Of a DNA stretch of 32,849 nt, positions 13,694 through 21,417 are shown piece by piece. The DNA is from Actinomycetota bacterium (lineage in GTDB: Bacteria > Actinomycetota > Actinomycetes > Nanopelagicales > Nanopelagicaceae), in contig WLED01000001.1 in NCBI GenBank assembly GCA_009704445.1, positions 1 through 32,849 on the forward strand. The letters run 5' to 3'. Positions within the stretch are counted from its first letter, which is position 1. The number at the start of each line of letters is the position of its first letter. The notes under the pieces were generated by a model, which saw only the letters and a list, made by a program, of their open reading frames with translations, was not told the origin of the DNA and searched no databases. A program made the translations under genes and the position numbers.

Positions 13694-15124
13694 ATGCAAG
13701 CATTTGATCTTGAGGTAAACGGGACGAATGTAATTCAAGAGTCAGAGAGAAAAGGCAAGCCTAGTTTACTTTTTTGGCCGTGGGCTGGAGCTAATGTCTC
13801 CTTGCTCGCACTTTCATATGGAGCGTTCTTTCTAGGATTTGGAATCTCTTTTCGACAGGCCACAGCAGCGGCGATCATAGGAACGTTGGGCTCATTCTTT
13901 TTAGTTGGAATAAGTTCATTGGCAGGGAAACGCTCTAATGCCCCAACCACAGTTTTAATTCGAGCTTCATTCGGCGTGAAGGGTAGCGTTGTACCCGGAT
14001 TTCTTTCTTACCTTGTATTTGTTGGCTGGGAAACAGTCCTTGTCTCTCTTGCCACACTTGCAACAGGTACCGTTTTTTCTAGATTCACAGGTATAGATAA
14101 CAATCTCGCACTCGTTATGGGATTTGTTTTAGCCGTTGGATTAACTATGTTGGGCGGGGTCCTTGGATTTAATATGATTATGAGAATTCAAAAGATTCTC
14201 ACGATAACGACAGTAGCAATGACAGCTGTTTACCTTGGCCTTACTTTTGACAACGTTAATTGGCAGATTGTTACGTCCATAAAGGATGGATCTTCTCAAG
14301 CGTTTATCGGTGCAGTAATTTTTGCTGTCACTGGAATCGGCTTGGGTTGGGTAAATTGCGCTGCAGATTACTCGAGGTATTTGCCACGTTCGGTTTCAAG
14401 TAAAGCGGTTGTAGGGTGGACAGTTCTTGGAGCCTCTGTGGTACCGATCCTTTTGGTAATCTATGGAACAGCGTTATCAGCAAGTAACTCTGATCTAAGC
14501 GAAGCAATTGCTAACGATCCAATTGGTGCACTCACCACACTTTTGCCTACTTGGTACTTGATAATTTTCGCATTAATAGCGATTTTGGGATTAGTTGGTG
14601 GAGCGATACTTGATTTGTACTCATCAGGTTTGGCACTGATCGCTATCGGCTTACCCGTTAAACGACACTACGCTGCACTCATTGATTCAGTAATTATGTT
14701 GGTTGGTGCAATTTACATAGTTTGGATTGCTAACAACTTTTTCTACCCATTCCAAGGTTTTCTTATTACTTTGGGTGTCCCAGTTGCCGTTTGGTCAGGT
14801 ATTTTTGTTGCTGATGTAGTTATGAGAAAAAAGCCCTACAGCGAAGAGGCCTTGTTTGATAGAAACGGCATTTATGGCAATGTGAACAAAAGGTCAATTC
14901 TCTTAATGGCGGTAGGAACCTTTATTGGCTGGGGTTTTGTAACAAATACCTTTGCATCGTGGCTAGCCTGGCAGGGTTATTTAATGCAGGCTATTGGTGG
15001 AAAAGACGGAGCTTGGGCATACGCGAATGTTGGAGTCATATTTGCTTTACTCATCGGTTTTCTAGGCCACATAATTCTTTCAAGAAAAACTATTTCCTCA
15101 CAAGAGGGCTCTCAGCCAGGTTAA
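13694..15124 (+). CDS. NCS1-family cytosine/purine permease-like transporter
   Basis: 476 residues with about twelve hydrophobic segments, typical of the nucleobase:cation symporter-1 family (Transp_cyt_pur). The N-terminus FWPWAGANVSLLALSYGAFFLG matches the family's first helix, and APTTVLIRASFGVKGSVVPG the conserved loop after it. The IGLGWVNCAADYSRYLPR segment corresponds to the 'ADYSRY' motif of this family. It would import a nucleobase or related nitrogen heterocycle across the membrane with a cation. No catabolic genes are adjacent, so the substrate stays open. Confidence 0.88.
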   Translation: MQAFDLEVNGTNVIQESERKGKPSLLFWPWAGANVSLLALSYGAFFLGFGISFRQATAAAIIGTLGSFFLVGISSLAGKRSNAPTTVLIRASFGVKGSVVPGFLSYLVFVGWETVLVSLATLATGTVFSRFTGIDNNLALVMGFVLAVGLTMLGGVLGFNMIMRIQKILTITTVAMTAVYLGLTFDNVNWQIVTSIKDGSSQAFIGAVIFAVTGIGLGWVNCAADYSRYLPRSVSSKAVVGWTVLGASVVPILLVIYGTALSASNSDLSEAIANDPIGALTTLLPTWYLIIFALIAILGLVGGAILDLYSSGLALIAIGLPVKRHYAALIDSVIMLVGAIYIVWIANNFFYPFQGFLITLGVPVAVWSGIFVADVVMRKKPYSEEALFDRNGIYGNVNKRSILLMAVGTFIGWGFVTNTFASWLAWQGYLMQAIGGKDGAWAYANVGVIFALLIGFLGHIILSRKTISSQEGSQPG

Positions 15125-15152
15125 TCAACCTTCGTTCATAGTTGCTCAGTGA

Positions 15153-15158
15153 TACTTT
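15153..15158 (+). promoter_or_regulatory. -10 element TACTTT, leaderless start of nhaA
   Basis: TACTTT, then AGGTAC, then the ATG at 15165. Confidence 0.5.
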
Positions 15159-15164
15159 AGGTAC

Positions 15165-16361
15165 ATGAACCGCTCGATACGTCCGATGCGCGATTTTCTT
15201 CATCGCGAATCATCAGGTGGAATTCTGATTCTTATCGCTTCAGCTCTTGGTTTAATCATTGCCAATTCGCCCATCTCTGAAACCTACTTCTCGTTTCTAG
15301 AGATGCAATTTTCTTTGGGAAATGATTCCATTTATTTAAAGCTCACTATGCTCAAGGTTATTAACTACATCTTCATGACTCTATTCTTCTTTGTTGTAGG
15401 TCTTGAGATAAAGCGCGAGTTAACTTCAGGTCATCTTTCTAGCTTTAAAAAAGCAGTCATGCCTTTCGTTGCAGCATTAGGTGGAATGGCAGTTCCCGCA
15501 ATGATCTACCTACTCATTGCAGGCCGAGAGGCACCAGGTGGTTGGGGAGTAGCTGTTGCCACGGATATTGCTTTAGCCGTTGGATTGTTAGCAATTATTG
15601 GGAGTCATGCTGTGGCATCGCTACGCACATTTTTGCTGGCTCTAGCTGTAATCGATGACATTGGAGCTATTTTAGTTATTGCATTTGTTTACTCAACAGG
15701 AATAGTCCCGGGTTGGATTGCAGGCGCCTTGCTCACTGTTGTCTTTATTGTTGCACTCAAGAAGCTCCAAATCAATCAGATCTTTGTCTATGTTCCTCTT
15801 GGAGCTTTGCTTTGGTACTGCATGTATCGAGGTGGAATCCATCCCACCTTAGCCGGAGTTGTGCTTGGAATGATGACTCCAAATATTGCTAGAAAAGACA
15901 CAAATTTAATCGATGCCGAAGATAGTGTGGTTTCAATAATCGAGTGGCTTGAGAACAAACTACATCCGTATAGCAGCTTTTTAATTGTTCCATTGTTCGC
16001 CTTTGCAAACACTGGTGTTGAAATTTCTCAGAGATCGATTACTGCTGCCATTAATTCACCCATAGCTTGGGGTATTTTCTTTGGCTTAGTAGTTGGAAAG
16101 CCTGTCGGAATAGTTCTCTCCAGTTGGGGTGCCAAAAAAGTTGGACTGGGAGAGTATCCAGAGGGTGCAAATACATTAAAGATTCTTGCCACCGGAAGCG
16201 CCGCTGGTATTGGCTTTACAGTTGCCATCTTCATTGCGAATTTGGCTTTTGATGAGCGCGCTATCCAAGAGTTAGCAATTTTCGCGGTAATTATCGCATC
16301 ACTTGTTAGCGGTGCCATAAGTACTATTTTGTTTAAGATCTTTGCACGTCAATCTGCTTAA
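15165..16361 (+). CDS. nhaA: Na+/H+ antiporter NhaA
   Basis: 398 residues with about twelve membrane helices. The ion-binding Asp pair lies in LALAVIDDIGAILVIAF, equivalent to D163/D164 of E. coli NhaA. Other family signatures are FFFVVGLEIKRELTSGHL and GWGVAVATDIALAVG. It exchanges sodium for protons across the membrane for pH and salt homeostasis. It is followed by a hairpin terminator and a convergent glnA. Confidence 0.95.
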   Translation: MNRSIRPMRDFLHRESSGGILILIASALGLIIANSPISETYFSFLEMQFSLGNDSIYLKLTMLKVINYIFMTLFFFVVGLEIKRELTSGHLSSFKKAVMPFVAALGGMAVPAMIYLLIAGREAPGGWGVAVATDIALAVGLLAIIGSHAVASLRTFLLALAVIDDIGAILVIAFVYSTGIVPGWIAGALLTVVFIVALKKLQINQIFVYVPLGALLWYCMYRGGIHPTLAGVVLGMMTPNIARKDTNLIDAEDSVVSIIEWLENKLHPYSSFLIVPLFAFANTGVEISQRSITAAINSPIAWGIFFGLVVGKPVGIVLSSWGAKKVGLGEYPEGANTLKILATGSAAGIGFTVAIFIANLAFDERAIQELAIFAVIIASLVSGAISTILFKIFARQSA

Positions 16362-16378
16362 TTCAAGGCAAAACAAAA

Positions 16379-16402
16379 CCCGCTCTCAAAATTAAGAGCG
16401 GG
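16379..16402. terminator. Bidirectional intrinsic terminator between nhaA and glnA
   Basis: CCCGCTCT (16379-16386) pairs with AGAGCGGG (16395-16402) around an eight-base loop. On the minus strand the stem is followed by TTTTGTTTTG, a good U-tract; on the plus strand by CTTTATTA. It most clearly terminates glnA and could also serve nhaA. Confidence 0.8.
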
Positions 16403-16420
16403 CTTTATTAGGACGTCTTT

Positions 16421-17854
16421 TTATAGATCGTAATAGAGTTCGAACTCAGCTGGATGTGGGCGAAGACGCACATAATCCACTTCGTTCTTTCGTTTCCATT
16501 CGATCCATGTTTCGATGAGGTCCTTAGTAAAGACTCCACCCTTAGTTAAGAAGTCATGATCCTTTTCTAATGAATTAAGTACAGCATCTAATGAACCTGG
16601 AACCTGAGGGATAGAGGCTGCCTCTTCTCCTTCGAGTTCATATAGATCCTTATCCACTGGGGCAGGTGGTTCAATTTTGTTAACAATTCCATCAAGGCCT
16701 GCCATAAGCATTGCAGCAAAGGCCAAATATGGATTTGATGATGGATCTGGACAACGGAACTCAATGCGCTTTGCCTTAGGACTTGATCCAGTAATTGGGA
16801 TACGGATACAAGCAGAACGGTTGCGAGCTGAGTACACAAGATTAACTGGAGCCTCATAACCAGGAACAAGTCGTCGATATGAGTTAACAGTTGGGTTGGT
16901 AAATGCAAGAAGTGACGGTGCGTGCTTCAAGAGACCACCGATATACCAGCGAGCCATATCGGAAAGATCTCCATATGTTCCTGCCTCATAGAACAAAGGT
17001 TTTCCATCTTTCCAAAGGGACTGGTGAACGTGCATTCCAGAACCGTTATCTCCAAAGAGTGGCTTAGGCATAAACGTTGCTGTCTTTCCACCTTCCCATG
17101 CGGTGTTGCGAATGACGTACTTAAACTTCATAACATCATCGCCAGCCGAGAGAATATCTGTGAAACGGTAATTAATCTCCATTTGTCCTGCAGTTCCAAC
17201 CTCATGGTGTGAACGCTCAACGAGCAAACCAACTTTTCCAAGTTGCATAACCATTTCGTCGCGAAGGTCTGCATACTGATCTGTTGGTGAAACTGGGAAG
17301 TAACCTCCCTTTACGCGAGTGCGATATCCACGGTTAGGAGTTCCGTCAGCATCATGCTCAACTCCTGTGTTCCATGCACCCTCATATGATTCAATCTCAT
17401 AGACGGCAGTATTGATGTCTGTCTTAAAGCGAACGCTGTCAAAGACATAGAACTCAGCTTCTGGCGCAAAAAATGCAGTGTCAGCGAATCCAAGTGATCG
17501 CATGTAGTCAACAGCTTTTGCCACTACCCCACGAGGATCGCGGCTATATGGCGTGTTATCAACAGGATTATGAACGGAGAAGATAATAATAAGAGTCTTC
17601 TCTTTGCGATATGGATCCAGATAAGCAGACTCTGGAACCGGCAAAAGTTTCATATCTGACTCATTGATTGTTTGGAAACCACGAATCGATGATCCGTCAA
17701 ACATTAAGCCATCTGTAAAGACAGCTTCATCGAAAGATTCAACTGGCACATTGAAGTGGTGTTGAATTCCCGGCAAGTCAGTAAAGCGAACATCAACAAG
17801 CTTGACGTTCTCCTTTTTTATAAAGGCAAAAATTTCTGATGCATTCTTAAACAT
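16421..17854 (-). CDS. glnA: Glutamine synthetase type I
   Basis: 477 residues from the ATG at 17854, matching the usual length of actinobacterial GlnA1. A longer frame to 17893 adds 13 residues without family support, whereas GGGAG lies just before 17854. Signatures are LMFDGSSIRGFQ, the metal-ligand FFAPEAEFYVFD region and NPTVNSYRRLVPGYEAPV. The adenylylation site is present as Y405 in KDLYELEGEEAASIP, so it should be controlled by GlnE. It makes glutamine from glutamate, ammonia and ATP. Divergent from the RDD gene, in the conserved lipA-DUF4191-RDD-glnA neighbourhood. Confidence 0.97.
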   Translation of the reverse strand: MFKNASEIFAFIKKENVKLVDVRFTDLPGIQHHFNVPVESFDEAVFTDGLMFDGSSIRGFQTINESDMKLLPVPESAYLDPYRKEKTLIIIFSVHNPVDNTPYSRDPRGVVAKAVDYMRSLGFADTAFFAPEAEFYVFDSVRFKTDINTAVYEIESYEGAWNTGVEHDADGTPNRGYRTRVKGGYFPVSPTDQYADLRDEMVMQLGKVGLLVERSHHEVGTAGQMEINYRFTDILSAGDDVMKFKYVIRNTAWEGGKTATFMPKPLFGDNGSGMHVHQSLWKDGKPLFYEAGTYGDLSDMARWYIGGLLKHAPSLLAFTNPTVNSYRRLVPGYEAPVNLVYSARNRSACIRIPITGSSPKAKRIEFRCPDPSSNPYLAFAAMLMAGLDGIVNKIEPPAPVDKDLYELEGEEAASIPQVPGSLDAVLNSLEKDHDFLTKGGVFTKDLIETWIEWKRKNEVDYVRLRPHPAEFELYYDL

Positions 17855-17888
17855 GCTTCTCCCAATTTCACATGTAATGCGTACCCTG

Positions 17889-17900
17889 CTCAACGTTGAG
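17889..17900. promoter_or_regulatory. Perfect palindrome CTCAACGTTGAG in glnA leader
   Basis: A 12-base perfect palindrome 35-46 bases upstream of the glnA start codon. Its place in the leader or core promoter suggests an operator, but no known actinobacterial nitrogen regulator site matches it closely. Confidence 0.3.
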
Positions 17901-17962
17901 TTCTAGGCCCGCTTTTGTAGTCAAACCCTAAGTCCAGATGAGGTCAAAAACATAACCACTGT

Positions 17963-17978
17963 GTTAAATCCGTGTTAC
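17963..17978 (-). promoter_or_regulatory. GlnR-like box upstream of glnA
   Basis: On the minus strand: GTAAC-ACGGAT-TTAAC. Actinobacterial GlnR boxes are approximately GTNAC-N6-GAAAC; the first half fits fully and the second at three of five positions. It lies about 110-125 bases upstream of the glnA start, a plausible activator position, and just upstream of the RDD promoter. Confidence 0.3.
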
Positions 17979-17997
17979 GTCTGGCAGTGGTGGAGGT

Positions 17998-18003
17998 TAT
18001 CCT
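17998..18003 (+). promoter_or_regulatory. -10 element TATCCT, leaderless start of RDD gene
   Basis: TATCCT, then TGCCAC, then the ATG at 18010. Confidence 0.55.
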
Positions 18004-18009
18004 TGCCAC

Positions 18010-18381
18010 ATGAGATACGAAGCTGTGCGTGTGAGCCTTGGCCGCAGATTTGCTGCCTTGATGCTGGATTGGCTTTCCTGCTATTTCATAATCACGGCAA
18101 TTTCTGGAGGAATTGGCGCAACAGTGCCCAATCGCCCTTTTTACGTCTTGGGTCTTTTCTTTACTCAGATTTTCATTCTCTCGTGGCTTCAGGGTGCATC
18201 TTTAGGACATCGAATCTTTGGAATCAGAATTATTCGCTATGTTGATGGTGGCCCAATTAATGCTCGGCAAGCGTTTATTCGTAGCGCCTTGTTGCTGACT
18301 GTGATCTTTGCAATTACCTTTGATGAAGAGGGAAGAGGCCTACATGAAAGGTTTAGCCAAACAATACTGATTCGAAATTAA
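18010..18381 (+). CDS. RDD-family membrane protein
   Basis: 123 residues. The RDD signature is spread over the N-terminal helix region (RVSLGRRFAALMLDWLSCYF), with the second and third membrane segments around residues 50-65 and 93-105. The GASLGHRIFGIRIIRYVDGG stretch is the family's conserved cytoplasmic loop. Function is unknown; the family is variously linked to transport. An RDD gene between DUF4191 and glnA is conserved across actinobacteria (from memory). Its stop overlaps the convergent DUF4191 gene by four bases. Confidence 0.88.
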   Translation: MRYEAVRVSLGRRFAALMLDWLSCYFIITAISGGIGATVPNRPFYVLGLFFTQIFILSWLQGASLGHRIFGIRIIRYVDGGPINARQAFIRSALLLTVIFAITFDEEGRGLHERFSQTILIRN

Positions 18382-19052
18382 CGAATCTTTCCCCCACGTG
18401 TTGGAATTGGCCCCTTAGGGATTGGCATCGACATTCCGCCAACAGCTTTTAGGCGTGCACGGACTTCGCGCATCTGGTGAGCTGTTAATTTCTTTGGAAG
18501 TCGACGCATTTCTTTTTGTAACTTCCTAATTGGTACTCGGTTTTCTTCATTACCAATCAAAATCTCTATGACTGGCACCCCAGGTGCAAAGCGCTCTGCT
18601 TTCTTTCGTTCATCACTCATCATCTGCTTTACAGAGTCACTACCTTCACCCGAAATAACAATTCCAGCGCGACCAACACTTCGATGCACCATGTCTTGAT
18701 TACGAGATACTGCTACCGCAGGAGTTGTAGTCCACCCTTTGCGTATGGCCATAAGAACGCTTGCACCTGCTCCCATTTGACCTTCAATAGAAACGTATGC
18801 AGCGCTACCGGCTTGGCGAGTGAAAAGAAGCATTGCAGCCAAGAGTGCTATAGGAAGGAAAACAAAACCAAGATAGACAGGTTGACCGATTGCGATACCG
18901 ATTCCGACTCCGATAGCCCATGTCACAAGAAACGTTGCGATAAGGGCGATTGAAATCCATGGCTTGACCTGTTTGGTTACGGCGTAAGCATCACGGAAGG
19001 TTTGAAAACGAGGTGTCTTGATTTTCTTTTCTTTGGATTTTCTCTTGAACAT
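18378..19052 (-). CDS. DUF4191 membrane protein
   Basis: 224 residues. A basic N-terminus (FKRKSKEKKIKTPRF) precedes two membrane helices at about residues 32-52 and 58-78. The soluble part begins GSAAYVSIEGQMGAGASVLMAIRKGW and includes SVGRAGIVISGEG. The C-terminus is basic, with a MRRLPKKLTAHQMREVRARL helix. This architecture and the position after lipA identify the actinobacterial DUF4191 family, whose function is unknown. It follows plsC by four bases but also has its own leaderless-type -10 inside the end of plsC. Confidence 0.85.
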   Translation of the reverse strand: MFKRKSKEKKIKTPRFQTFRDAYAVTKQVKPWISIALIATFLVTWAIGVGIGIAIGQPVYLGFVFLPIALLAAMLLFTRQAGSAAYVSIEGQMGAGASVLMAIRKGWTTTPAVAVSRNQDMVHRSVGRAGIVISGEGSDSVKQMMSDERKKAERFAPGVPVIEILIGNEENRVPIRKLQKEMRRLPKKLTAHQMREVRARLKAVGGMSMPIPKGPIPTRGGKIR

Positions 19053-19056
19053 AGAT

Positions 19057-19755
19057 TTAGTTTAGTGGAGCCGGCGCTGTTCCACCAAGACGAGCCGGCG
19101 CCCAACGCTGGCCCGCATGGTTATCTGGGTAGGACTTCTGAACTTCATGGAGCATTTCCAGCATTACTTTGCGCAAATGCACTTGTGACTGCTCTACGTT
19201 TGCAGTTGGGGGATAGAAGATTGGATCACCACAAACAACCGAAATAGGGAAGTGGTTTCTTTTGAAGTTGGGCTTTAACCCCTTCGTAATAACTCGTTGG
19301 CTTCCCCAGACTATTGTTGGAATAACAGGGGCCCCCGACTCAATAGCAAGGCGAATGGTTCCAGATTTAATTTCTTTTATTTCAAAACTAACAGAGATAG
19401 TTGCCTCTGGGAAAATGCCAATTATCTCACCCGACTTTAGTGCTCTTAATGCAGCATCAAATGAAGGGCCACCATTGCTTCGATCAACGTTTATATGGTG
19501 CATTCCTCGCATCAATGGACCTGCGATTTTGTGGTTGAAGATTTCTTTCTTTGCCATAAAACGAACATAACGTTTGGTTGGCAATACAGCAGTTCCGGCT
19601 ATTGCAAAGTCTAAATATCCAACGTGATTGATGGCAAGTATCGCACCACCTTTGTGGGGAATGTGCTCTTGTCCTCGGAAGTTAAACTGCAATCCGAGGT
19701 ACTTCCAAAAGCCTTTAACTAAGAAAATAACTGGCGGGTAGACCAGGTCAGCCAC
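19057..19755 (-). CDS. PlsC-family acyltransferase (second copy)
   Basis: 232 residues from the GTG at 19755. A longer frame to 19818 would overlap lipA by 71 bases. The GTG start gives an eight-base GTGGCTGA overlap, has AAAAAGG just upstream, and puts the catalytic H44-x4-D49 (NHVGYLDF) at the same residue numbers as the other PlsC copy at 6964. Later motifs are FPEATISVSFEIKEIKSGTIRLA, where the usual 'EGTRS' is 'EATIS', and SGAPVIPTIVWG. It probably acylates a glycerolipid or glycolipid at the membrane. It lies inside the lipB-lipA-DUF4191 run. Confidence 0.82.
   Translation of the reverse strand: MADLVYPPVIFLVKGFWKYLGLQFNFRGQEHIPHKGGAILAINHVGYLDFAIAGTAVLPTKRYVRFMAKKEIFNHKIAGPLMRGMHHINVDRSNGGPSFDAALRALKSGEIIGIFPEATISVSFEIKEIKSGTIRLAIESGAPVIPTIVWGSQRVITKGLKPNFKRNHFPISVVCGDPIFYPPTANVEQSQVHLRKVMLEMLHEVQKSYPDNHAGQRWAPARLGGTAPAPLN
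19059..19064 (-). promoter_or_regulatory. Internal -10 TAAACT, leaderless start of DUF4191 gene
   Basis: Minus strand: TAAACT, then AAATCT, then the ATG at 19052. The hexamer overlaps the last codons and stop of plsC, so DUF4191 can be expressed separately from the lip operon. Confidence 0.45.
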
Positions 19756-20680
19756 GGGTAGCCTTTTTCTCCATTGCTTGTTTGTATAAACGGCCAGCTC
19801 TATAACTTGAGCGAACAAGTGGGCCGCTCATAACGCCCAAAAATCCGATCTCTTCGGCTTCTTGCGCCAACTCAACAAACTCTTCTGGCTTCACCCAACG
19901 CTCGACAGGGTGGTGTGTTTGTGTGGGACGCAAATACTGTGTGATCGTAATCAGGTCGCATCCTGCATTGTGTAGATCACGTAGAGCTTGTGAAATCTCT
20001 TCTCTGGTTTCACCCAATCCTAAAATCAAGTTTGATTTTGTTATGAGCCCAAAATCTTGCGCCATGCCGATAACTTTCAAGGATTTTTCGTAGGTGAAAG
20101 CTGGTCGAATCTGCTTGAAGATACGGGGGACTGTTTCCAAGTTATGAGCAAATACTTCAGGCCGTGTTTCAAAGATTGGATTAAGGAGCGAAGGATTTGC
20201 ATTGAAGTCCGGGGCTAACATTTCAACTCCCGTGCCAGGGTTGAGTTGATGGACCATTCGAATGGTCTCGGCGTAAAGCCATGAGCCTTCATCTTCTAAA
20301 TCATCTCTAGTAACACCGGTAATTGTCGCGTAGCGAAGTTGCATAGAACGCACGGATTCGGCAACTTTACGAGGCTCTTCTCGATCAATTGGAAGAGGTT
20401 TTCCTGTATCGATATTGCAAAAATCGCAGCGACGAGTACATCTATCTCCGCCGATTAGAAATGTAGCTTCTTTGTCTTCCCAACATTCAAATATGTTTGG
20501 ACAGGCAGCCTCTTGGCAAACTGTATGCAGGCCTTCACTCTTAACTAACGCACGAAGACGTGTGTACTCCGGGCCCATGTTGGCGCGAGTCTTAATCCAC
20601 TCGGGTTTACGTTCGATCGGTGTTTGAGCATTTCGAGCTTCGATTCGAATTAGTTTGCGACCTTCTGGTGCCATTGTCAT
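19748..20680 (-). CDS. lipA: Lipoyl synthase
   Basis: 310 residues. The radical-SAM cluster is bound by C81-x3-C85-x2-C88 (CTRRCDFC) and the auxiliary sulfur-donor cluster by C55-x4-C60-x5-C66 (CQEAACPNIFEC). The C-terminal RSSYR motif supplies the serine ligand. It inserts two sulfurs into protein-bound octanoyl groups. The ATG overlaps the lipB stop by four bases (ATGA), so the two are coupled. The products serve the E2 protein at 26630 and the glycine cleavage H protein. Confidence 0.98.
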   Translation of the reverse strand: MTMAPEGRKLIRIEARNAQTPIERKPEWIKTRANMGPEYTRLRALVKSEGLHTVCQEAACPNIFECWEDKEATFLIGGDRCTRRCDFCNIDTGKPLPIDREEPRKVAESVRSMQLRYATITGVTRDDLEDEGSWLYAETIRMVHQLNPGTGVEMLAPDFNANPSLLNPIFETRPEVFAHNLETVPRIFKQIRPAFTYEKSLKVIGMAQDFGLITKSNLILGLGETREEISQALRDLHNAGCDLITITQYLRPTQTHHPVERWVKPEEFVELAQEAEEIGFLGVMSGPLVRSSYRAGRLYKQAMEKKATRG

Positions 20681-21333
20681 GCGCAGAGCTTTCGCAAAGA
20701 TTTCAAAACTTGAGTTTCAACAATGTTCGTAACTTCAGCGACCGTTATCTCTCGCCCTAATTCTTTGTGTAAGGAAGTCACTTGAGCATCTCTAATGCCA
20801 CATGCCACTATCTGGTCATAAGCTTTCAAATCTGGATTTACATTGATTGCAAATCCATGCATGGTTACACCTTTTGCAACCCTTACTCCAATAGCTGCAA
20901 TCTTTCGATCTCCTTGGGAGTCAACAATCCAAACTCCTGAACGTCCTTCTATGCGCAAAGCGCTCACTCCAAGATCGGAACAAACATTTATCAGTGCGCT
21001 TTCAATTTCGCGTACAAATCCAACAACCTCTGTAGGTTCTAAAAGTTTGATGATGGGATAACCAACCAACTGACCAGGACCGTGCCATGTAATTCTTCCG
21101 CCACGATCAACGTCAATTACATTGCTTCCATCTAGAGGGCGCTCAAAATCTTCTGTTCGTCGGCCAGCTGTATAAACCGAAGGGTGCTCTAGAAGCACAA
21201 GGGTATTTTCCCGAATCCCGTTGGCCACATCAGCATGTAACTCTCTTTGTAACTGCCACGCCTGCTGGTACTCCATGGTTTCATAACGAGAGACAGAAAT
21301 TACTTTCTCTACATCAGTTACAAGGTGGGGCAC
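20677..21333 (-). CDS. lipB: Lipoyl(octanoyl) transferase
   Basis: 218 residues starting with GTG. The substrate-binding motif RGGRITWHGPGQLVGYP is at about 77-93, with the catalytic Lys K144 (RKIAAIGVR) and Cys C178 (IVACGI) that form the acyl-transfer pair. It moves octanoyl from acyl carrier protein to apo-lipoyl domains. First gene of lipB-lipA-plsC-DUF4191. The GTG has TAGGAT six bases upstream and no Shine-Dalgarno sequence, a leaderless GTG start; it is divergent from the MMPL gene. Confidence 0.96.
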   Translation of the reverse strand: MPHLVTDVEKVISVSRYETMEYQQAWQLQRELHADVANGIRENTLVLLEHPSVYTAGRRTEDFERPLDGSNVIDVDRGGRITWHGPGQLVGYPIIKLLEPTEVVGFVREIESALINVCSDLGVSALRIEGRSGVWIVDSQGDRKIAAIGVRVAKGVTMHGFAINVNPDLKAYDQIVACGIRDAQVTSLHKELGREITVAEVTNIVETQVLKSLRKLCA

Positions 21334-21339
21334 CCTCTA

Positions 21340-21345
21340 ATCCTA
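21340..21345 (-). promoter_or_regulatory. -10 element TAGGAT, leaderless GTG start of lipB
   Basis: Minus strand: TAGGAT, then TAGAGG, then GTG at 21333. It shows that the six-base spacing also applies to GTG starts. Confidence 0.5.
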
Positions 21346-21417
21346 AAGGTAGGCTTGCTCCATGCCCAATCGGGCCGCGCACAGCGACAGTAGAAACCAG
21401 GAAAGGCCCCTAAAATC

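Noticed and set aside
17855..17893. N-terminal extension of glnA to an upstream start
   Set aside because: The added residues do not fit GlnA; the ATG at 17854 has a Shine-Dalgarno sequence and gives the normal length.
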